Assembly (NCBI GenBank): GCA_003116995.1
Contig: BDSL01000117.1
Span: forward strand, 62,001 to 126,000
Length of the DNA: 64,000 bases
From: Yamagishiella unicocca
Lineage: Eukaryota; Chlorophyta; Chlorophyceae; Chlamydomonadales; Volvocaceae
Reading direction: 5' to 3'
Both the position numbers and the translations under genes were made by a program. The stretch's first letter is position 1. Each line of letters starts with the position of its first letter. Under the pieces are notes generated by a model. That model was not told where the DNA came from. It worked only from the letters and a program-made list of their open reading frames with translations, and did not search any database. Positions 34,401-43,400 of this stretch are shown here, piece after piece.

Positions 34401-37400
34401 AGCTGGCGCATTGTCGTCGGACACATAGTTGTGGGCGCATGCTGGAGCACTTGGATTGTGCTCCAGCATGCTGGGGAATTGTGCTGCATCGGGTGTGTGT
34501 GTGTGAAGAGAGCCCGTGTACTAGGAAGCCTGATTAGGAAACCGTTAGGCGGGGGGCCCGGGGCGAGGAGACCCGGTTACACGACATAGGAGACGGAGTC
34601 GGGGAAGGGGGGGCAATGAGTGAGGGCGAGGTGCAGGCAGGGAACATGCGCTGTGGCCTGGCAGTCGAGGGGTGACCTGGTGACATGTACGGCGTCCTGG
34701 TGACATGTACGGCGACCTGGCGAGATGTTCGGCCGTCAACGACCGAGACTTACACTAAACAATCTCAAACGCTTTTCCACGCTTGTAACTCCCTTTTTCC
34801 CTAGACCGTTTCGACGTTTTCTCCGTCCTCTAAAAGTCTCGCCCAGCTAGCACCTTCGACTGGTTTACCGTTAGGCACCCCGCCCGTCCCGCCCCCGGCC
34901 CTACCGGCAGGCCGTGCTGCCCCGCTATGAGGGCGACCTGCTTGGGCGGCCGCCGCTGCAGGTCCCAGGCCGCCACGGCGCCGGAGGCGTGGCCCACCAG
35001 CAGCCACAGCAGGTCGCCTGGGGAGCAGCGAACAGCAGGGTGGGGTGGGGGACTTGAAGGGAGGCCCCGTCGGATGGGGGTTGCAAGGAAACCCGTCGGG
35101 TGGGGGTTGCAAGGGAAACCGTCGGGTGGGGGTCGCAAGGGAAACCGCCGGGTGAGGGAGGAGGGCCGCTTACAATGTCGCACCAGCAAGCCGTGTGCCA
35201 CACTGACGGGTGAGGCGAACATGGACAGCATCGCTAGGGGCGTTACACCCAGCCCGCAAAGGGGCCTTACATCACGACACGACACGATGCGACACTGTAC
35301 GATATGACACGGTACGACACGACACGATGCGATACGATATGATACGATCCTGATGCCGCCCTCCATCCCCACCGCCCCCCTCCAACGCAGGCCACAACCC
35401 TCCAGTCGTTCCCACCTGCTCCCGACACGGTCGACAGCGCCAGCGCCGTCACGGCCTCCGCCTCGCTCCTCGGCTCCCCGACCACCACGATGTGCAGGGG
35501 GCTGCCGGACCCAGGGCCGCCGCTACCGCTGCCGCCGCCGACCCCGCCGTGCTGAGACCCCTCCGGCGAAGCCAGCCCACCCGCTAGCGCCGCCAGGCCG
35601 CCTCCGCCTCCGCCTCCGCCGCTGCCGGTACTGCCGCTGTTCGGGCCGCCGCCTCCTCCTCCTCCTCCTCCGCCTCCGCCGCCCTGCTGCTGCTGCCCCG
35701 CTGCCGGCAGCTGGAAGACCAGTGCGGCGCCCAATGAGGTGCCCACGGCCATGACACCCGAGGACAGGGTCACCACGCGGGGGCGGCCGGCCTGGGGGAA
35801 AGGATGGTGGGGAGATGTGTATGCGTATGTGCGTGTGCGGGGGGTTTGATAAGAGAATCCGCGAATCCACGGCCGACAAACCGAGGGCGGTGAAGGTGAC
35901 GGTGTGCGGAGGGGTGTCTGGCTAGGATGTGAGCGTGTGTGTGTATGGGGGCCTGGTTGAGAAGATGGCTGAAGGGTTCTGTGTGTAAGTGGCGAAGACG
36001 GGAACGCGATGGGCGTGGAGAGGGTACGCGAGGCGGCCGCACGGGGCTGGTCCAGAGACAGTAGGAAGGCCGCGGTGGCGCAGAAAGGGGCGAGGTCTCT
36101 GGTGGGGTCATGAGCTCGTCTGCGCCGGAATCCGATGCGGAGTGACTATCAATGGATGTCTCTTCAACGCTACGGCAGTCTTAGGCGCTCCCCCTCCCCC
36201 CCGCATGTGACAGCTCCACCCCGCATGTGACAGCTCCAACCCCGCATGTGACAGCTCCACCCCCCATGTGACAGCTCCAACCCCCATGTGACAGCTCCCC
36301 CCACCCCCCCCCATGTGACAGCTCCACCCCCCATGTGACAGCTCCACCCCCATGTGACAGCTCCACCCCCGCATGTGACAGCTCCACCCCGCATGTGACA
36401 GCTCCACCCCCCCCATGTGACAGCTCCACCCCCATGTGACAGCTCCCCCCCACCCCCCCCGCATGTGACAGCTCCACCCCGCATGTGACAGCTCCACCCC
36501 CCATGTGACAGCTCCACCCCCATGTGACAGCTCCACCCCCCATGTGACAGCTCCACCCCGCATGTGACAGCTCCACCCCCCATGTGACAGCTCCACCCCC
36601 CCCCCCCCCATGTGACAGCTCCACCCCCCCATGTGACAGCTCCACCCCCCATGTGACAGCTCCACCCCCCAGCTCCCCCCCATGTGACAGCTCCACCCCC
36701 CCCCCCCCCATGTGACAGCTCCACCCCCATGTGACAGCTCCACCCCCCCCCCCCCCCATGTGACAGCTCCACCCCCGCATGTGACAGCTCCACCCCGCAT
36801 GTGACAGCTCCACCCCGCATGTGACAGCTCCACCCCCCATGTGACAGCTCCACCCCCCATGTGACAGCTCCACCCCGCATGTGACAGCTCCCCCCCCATG
36901 TGACAGCTCCACCCCGCATGTGACACGCAACACACAGGCACGCCCACGTGAGCCCTCCCGCCCCTCCCCCCCTCACCGTGAGCCCTCCCGCCCCTCCCCC
37001 CCTCACCGTGAGCCCTCCCGCCCCCCCCCCCTCACCGTGAGCCAGTGCTGCGTGATGTCCGGCAGGGCCGAGTGCATCTCCTCCAGCCGCAGAGCCACGC
37101 TGCCGCCGATCATGGCGCCGGAGGCGTCAGGCCGGCCCGCGGGGTTCCAGTCCTGGCCCGCGTCGGCCAGCAGTGCAGTGAGGCCCCCCAGAGGGTCCAG
37201 CAGCGGAGGGCGGCAGCTGCCATCGCCGCCGCTGCTGCCGGCGCCGTTGCCACTGCTCGCCGCCGTGGTGCTGAGCATGAGGGAGGTCAGGGAGCCGCGG
37301 CTGGCGGCGGCGGGACCTGGGTGCGAAGGGGAGGGCGCGGCGGCACAGGGTGGACCGACAAAAGGGGACCGTCGAAGGGTCCCCCGCACGACACTCCGTC

Positions 37401-40400
37401 GCACGCACGCCCCACCTACCTCGCGCTGCAGCACCCGGGCCCACACGCGCCCAACTACCGCCTCTTGTCAGGCTCCCGAGTCCCGTCAAGGCACCCACGT
37501 GCTGCCCCACGTGCTGCTCTACGTGCCATCCCACGTGCTCCCACGTGCTCCCACGTGCCACTCACCCCACGTGCGACCCCACGTGCCCTCCTACGTGTTC
37601 CCCCACGTGCCGCCCCACGCCCCCCCCCTCCGTCTCCAGCCCTCGGTGCATCCCGCGGCTTCCCCGTTCACCATCCCAGTTGTCTGCTTTGCACTCCACA
37701 ATATAGCCCACTTCTTCTTCTTCTTCTTCACTGCACCCGCCGTCGTCGCGTCCGTGTGTGTGGCCGGCCACCCTAGTCCAGTAGCATGCGCGCGCGTACC
37801 CGTGTCCGAAGGCTATGCACACGCTACATTTCCCCAGTCCGGTTACCGGTTCTTTCATGTACTCCCCCCCTCTCGCACCTGCCAGCAGGGCCGCCTCCGC
37901 CCGCTCCGCCCGCACCAGCGCTGCCTCGTACCTTGGCAGCAGCAGCAGCTGGGCCTCCAGGCCGCCATCACCTTCCCCATCGACAGGCACCAGCTGCTGC
38001 TGCTGCTGCTCTGCTTCAGATGCTGTCCTGCCCTCGGCATCACGCAAGAGCGCGGCGGAGGCTGGCGGTAGCGGTGGCGGCGGCGGCGCGGGGCTCCCCA
38101 CATGCCCCGGTGACGAGGACGCCGGCGACAACGGCGCCAGCGACGGCACCGCGGCCTTCGTGTGTGCAGCAAGACCCGGGGCAGACGCCACGAGCGGAGG
38201 TGTTTGGGACGGCGGCGGAGGTGTTTGGGACGGCGGCGGAGGTGTTTGGGACGGCGGCGGAGGTGTTTGGGACGGCGGCGGAGGTGTTTGGGACGGCGGC
38301 GGAGGGGGCCGCGGAGGTTGCGGCGGCGGCGGCGGTGGCGAGCCGGCACTGAGCGGTGCGGAGGGCTGCTCCCAGACATCAGACAGGTCCAGCTGGTCAT
38401 CCTCCTCCTCCTCCTCCTCGTCTTCTTCCTCGGATAGCCCCGCCGCCGCCGCAGTCCCCACCGCCGCCGCCATCGCGGTGCCTGAGGCCAGCCCACCAAC
38501 AGGCGCACCGTACTCTGCCAGCAGCTTATCGAGATCCAAGCCCCCCTCCAACGACGCCGACGCCGGTGCCGATGTCAACGTCGGCGACAGCACAGCCCGC
38601 TGAGGCTCGCGGCCATCCGCATTGACCTGCTGCGAAGCTGACGTGGCGGCCACGCTGGAGGGCCCGGAGGAGCCGCTGGGGCCCGACGGCGGCATTACTA
38701 GCGGCGTTAAGAGCGGGGGATGTGGGGGCGGAGGAGCTGCTATTGATGCTGCTGCGGCGGCGGCGATGGCGGGGGCGGTAGGGGTGTCATGGGGCGGAAG
38801 TTTCGGAGCGGGCGCGCCCGGAGGAGACAGCGGTGGACATCCGCTGGAGGCAGACAGTGCTGGGGAAGGCGCAGACACGGGTGCTGGCGCGGGTGCCGGC
38901 GCGGGCAACATCCTGGTGTCCGGGTCGGGCTCTCCGAACTCCAACATCAGTTCATGGAAGGCCCCAGACGGGTCTCGCGGCAGCGCCGCCAGCGGCGGCG
39001 GCAGCGGCGCCGGCGGCGGCGCCGGCGGCGGCGGCTCGAGGTCGGCAAAGGCCATGAAGGCGTCGTGCAAGGCCGGCTGATCGGACAGTGCGGCCGCCGC
39101 GGCCTGTGGCTCGGCTCCGGGCGCGGCGGCGGCGTCGCCTCCAAGCAGATCCGACAGGTCCCACGCCGCCGTCGCGGCGGCGGCGGCGGCCCGCGCTGCC
39201 GCTGATTCAAACCCTGCCACCTCGCTCGTCGCGGCCATCGCCGCCACCTCCTCCAGCAGCTGCAGCGGTCGCGACACGTGCTGGGGCTGGGGCTGGGGCT
39301 GGGGCTGGGGCTGTAGCTGGGGCTGTAGCTGGGGCTCCACCGCCTCGGATCCAGCAGCGCCCTGTGGGAGTGACGTTGGCTCACCGCTGGGTGCCGGCTC
39401 AGTAGACCCGGCCGCTGCAGCAGCGGCTTCGCACGGCGCCGCCACGACGCCCCCTGGCCGTAGCGGCAGCAGCAGCGGCACCAGTGGGACCCCCGCCGGC
39501 TCCCCCAGCCCTGAGCCGCCAGCCCCCGCATCCGCGACCATGGCGGCTGGTGCTTCTTCCTCCGCTGCTACTGCGGCGTTCCGCTCCCATCGCAGCAGCG
39601 GCTCTCCATCCGCCAGCACCAGCCGGTGCGCCGGCGCCAGCTGCCTCGGAACCGACGCCCCGGCATCCATCAACCCCTCAGCCGCAGCTGCATCCCCTAC
39701 CGCCTCCAGTGCTTCTGCCTCCGCTGTCTCCTCCACCACCACCTCAGCCACCCATGTTCCTGCCTCGACCGCCGTTGCTCCTGCTCCTGCCTCAGCTGCC
39801 TCCACAGCTGCTACCGCGTCCGCTGCGCCCGCCATCACGCCAGCTGCCCCAAACGCATCTAGAAGGCCCGCTGGGACCTCGGTCTGTTCCGCCGCCGCTG
39901 CGCTCCGCGCCAGGTCAGTAGCACCCCCGTGGTAGGCCGACCCCCCGCCCTGCGACCTGCCCTGCGCCTCCTCGGTGCCGGCAGCTGCGTTCGCCGCTGC
40001 GCTCGGGCCCTCCACCTCGCAGAATGCAGCTCCCTCGACTTCGGCAGGGGTAGCCACCCCGGCCTCCGCCTCCCCTGCTACTGCCGGCGCGGGGACATCC
40101 GCCGCTGCCTCTGCTGCTACAGCCACGTCGACGTCTACCTCCGCCGCTGCCTCTGCCGCTGCAGGTCCAGCTGCCGCCTCCGCCTCTGCGGCAGGGACAG
40201 CCACCCCGGCCTCCGCCTCCGCCGCTGTTGTGAATGAGGCGACATCCGCCTCCGTCTTTGCTGCTACAGGAATGTCGGCCTCTACCTCTGCCTCGGCTGC
40301 CGCGGGTGCGGCAGCTCCCACACCCTCTTCTGCGCCGCTGGCGGCTGAGGCTGCGGCGGCGGTTGAAGCCGCGGGAGGCTCCGTCTCCGCACCTGACTCC

Positions 40401-43400
40401 GGAGCTGATGTAGGGGCGTCGGCCTGCGACTCCGCTGGTAACGGCGCATGCTGCTCCACACCCGCCTCGCCGACCAAAGGCAATGCCGCTTCCGCCATCG
40501 CTGCGGTTCCAGGTGCGGCCTTCGTATCTGATACTGCATGCAAAGCCGTCGCCTCAGCAGCAGGCGCCTCAGCAGCAGCAGCAGCAGCCGCAGAAGCAGC
40601 AGACTCAGCAGCAGCAGCAGCAGCCGCCGCCGCCGCCTCAACAGCAGCGGCTTCAGTAGCCGTTGCCTCAGCAGCAGACTCAGCAGCAGCAGGCGCCTCA
40701 GCAGCAGCAGACTCAGCAGCAGCAGGCGCCTCAGCAGCAGCAGACTCAGCAGCAGCAGGCGCCTCAGCAGCAGCAGACTCAGCAGCAGCAGGCGCCTCAG
40801 CAGCAGCAGACTCAGCAGCAGCAGCAGCAGCGGCTTCAGCAGCTGCGGCTTCAGCAGCCGCCGCTTCAGCAGCTGCCGCTTCAGCAGCCGCCGCTTCAGC
40901 AGCCGCCAACTCAGCAGCTGCGGCTTCAGCAGCCGCCAACTCAGCAGCTGCGGCTTCAGCAGCCGCCGCTTCAGCAGCTGCCGCTTCAGCAGCCGCCGCT
41001 TCAGCAGCTGCGGCTTCAGCAGCTGCGGCTTCAGCAGCTGCAGCTTCAGCAGCCGCCGCTTCAGCAGCCGCCGCTTCAGCAGCTGCGGCTTCAGCAGCTG
41101 CGGCTTCAGCAGCTGCGGCTTCAGCAGCTGCGGCTTCAGCAGCCGCCGCTTCAGCAGCCGCCGCTTCAGCAGCTGCGGCTTCAGCAGCCGCCGCTTCAGC
41201 AGCTGCGGCTTCAGCAGCCGCCGCTGCAGCAGCTGCGGCTTCAGCAGCCGCCGCTTGAGCAGCCGCCGCTTCAGCAGCCGCCAACTCAGCAGCTGCGGCT
41301 TCAGCAGCCGCCAACTCAGCAGCAGCGACCTCAGCCGCAGCATTTTCAGCAGCTGCCGCCTCAGCAGCTGCGGCTTCAGCAGCCGCCAACTCAGCAGCTG
41401 CGGCTTCAGCAGCCGCCGCTTCAGCAGCTGCGGCTTCAGCAGCCGCCGCTTCAGCAGCTGCCGCTTCAGCAGCCGCCGCTTCAGCAGCCGCCAACTCAGC
41501 AGCTGCGGCTTCAGCAGCCGCCAACTCAGCAGCTGCGGCTTCAGCAGCCGCCGCTTCAGCAGCTGCCGCTTCAGCAGCCGCCGCTTCAGCAGCTGCGGCT
41601 TCAGCAGCTGCGGCTTCAGCAGCTGCAGCTTCAGCAGCCGCCGCTTCAGCAGCCGCCGCTTCAGCAGCTGCGGCTTCAGCAGCTGCGGCTTCAGCAGCTG
41701 CGGCTTCAGCAGCTGCGGCTTCAGCAGCCGCCGCTTCAGCAGCCGCCGCTTCAGCAGCTGCGGCTTCAGCAGCCGCCGCTTCAGCAGCTGCGGCTTCAGC
41801 AGCCGCCGCTGCAGCAGCTGCGGCTTCAGCAGCCGCCGCTTGAGCAGCCGCCGCTTCAGCAGCCGCCGCTTCAGCAGCCGCCAACTCAGCAGCTGCGGCT
41901 TCAGCAGCCGCCAACTCAGCAGCAGCGACCTCAGCCGCAGCATTTTCAGCAGCTGCCGCCTCAGCAGCTGCGGCTTCAGCAGCCGCCAACTCAGCAGCTG
42001 CGGCTTCAGCAGCCGCCGCTTCAGCAGCTGCGGCTTCAGCAGCCGCCGCTTCAGCAGCTGCCGCTTCAGCAGCCGCCGCTTCAGCAGCCGCCAACTCAGC
42101 AGCTGCGGCTTCAGCAGCCGCCAACTCAGCAGCTGCGGCTTCAGCAGCCGCCGCTTCAGCAGCTGCCGCTTCAGCAGCCGCCGCTTCAGCTGCCGCCGCC
42201 TCAGCAGCTGCGGCTTCAGCAGCCGCCGCTTCAGCAGCCGCCAACTCAGCAGCTGCGGCTTCAGCAGCCGCCAACTCAGCAGCAGCGGCTTCAGCAGCAG
42301 CCGCTTCAGCAGCCGCCGCTTCAGCAGCTGCGGCTTCAGCAGCTGCGGCTTCAGCAGCTGCGGCTTCAGCAGCCGCCAACTCAGCAGCTGCGGCTTCAGC
42401 AGCCGCCAACTCAGCAGCAGCGGCTTCAGCAGCCGCCGCTTCAGCAGCTGCCGCTTCAGCAGCCGCCGCTTCAGCTGCCGCCGCCTCAGCAGCTGCGGCT
42501 TCAGCAGCCGCCGCTTCAGCAGCCGCCGCTTCAGCAGCTGCGGCTTCAGCAGCCGCCAACTCAGCAGCTGCGGCTTCAGCAGCTGCGGCTTCAGCAGCTG
42601 CGGCTTCAGCAGCAGCCGCTTCAGCATCTGCGGCTTCAGCAGCCGCCGCTTCATCAGCTGCGGCTTCAGAAGCTGCCACCTTAGCAGCAGCAGTATCAGC
42701 AGCCCCGGCTTCAGCCTTCGCCGCGTCCGTAGCTGCTTCCTCAACAGCCGCGGTTTCAGCATCAGCTGCCTCCGCCTCGACACCCGCCTCTTCGAGTGCC
42801 TCTGCCACTTCCGCTGCCGGGACCTCCCGGGAGGCCGCTGCGCGATCGTGCTGCATCTGCTCGTCGTCCTCCTCCTGTGCGCCCACGAAAGCTCCCACCC
42901 CGACTCCGCTGCCGCCGGGCCCCAGATCCGTCGCTCCCTCATCCACAGGCACCGCCCATGCCTCCCGCTCCCTCTCCGCCTCCACTTCCTCGCAGCTGAC
43001 GAACATGGGGGCCACAGAGGGCTCGTCAGACAGCCGCGCGGCCCCTGGCGCCCCGGCGGCCTCCTCAGCTGGCTCGCCGCCGTCGCCCCCGTCGCTTTCT
43101 GCGCTTTCTCTGCAAGCAGCAGCTGCAGCCGCGGCGGCCGCGGCGGCCGCAGCAGCGGATGGCGTCCCGCCCGCGGCGACGTGGTCGCCGTCCTCCACGT
43201 CCCCATGCTCCACGAGCGTGAAGGACTCCGCCGGCGGCACTGCGGCCAGCTCGGTAACGCCCCCGCCCTCCACACAACCCGCCCCCCTGGAGCCGCCAGA
43301 CGCCCGCGCCTCTGCTCTCGCAGACCCCTCTGCGTCGCCGTCTGCTGAAGAGCCCAGCATCGGCGACGGCAGCAGCGACAGCGCGTCTCGGAACTCCTCC

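Noticed and set aside
36196..36925. CRISPR-like array
   Set aside because: Units are contiguous without unique spacers, in an intron of a eukaryotic nuclear gene; it is a minisatellite.
40538..43348. Very long plus-strand open frames over the Ala/Glu array (Ser-rich, Gln/Pro/Leu-rich and Ala/Ser-rich)
   Set aside because: They are shadows of the stop-free 15-base repeat. The minus frame alone continues into non-repetitive sequence with coherent motifs and joins neighbouring exons in phase.
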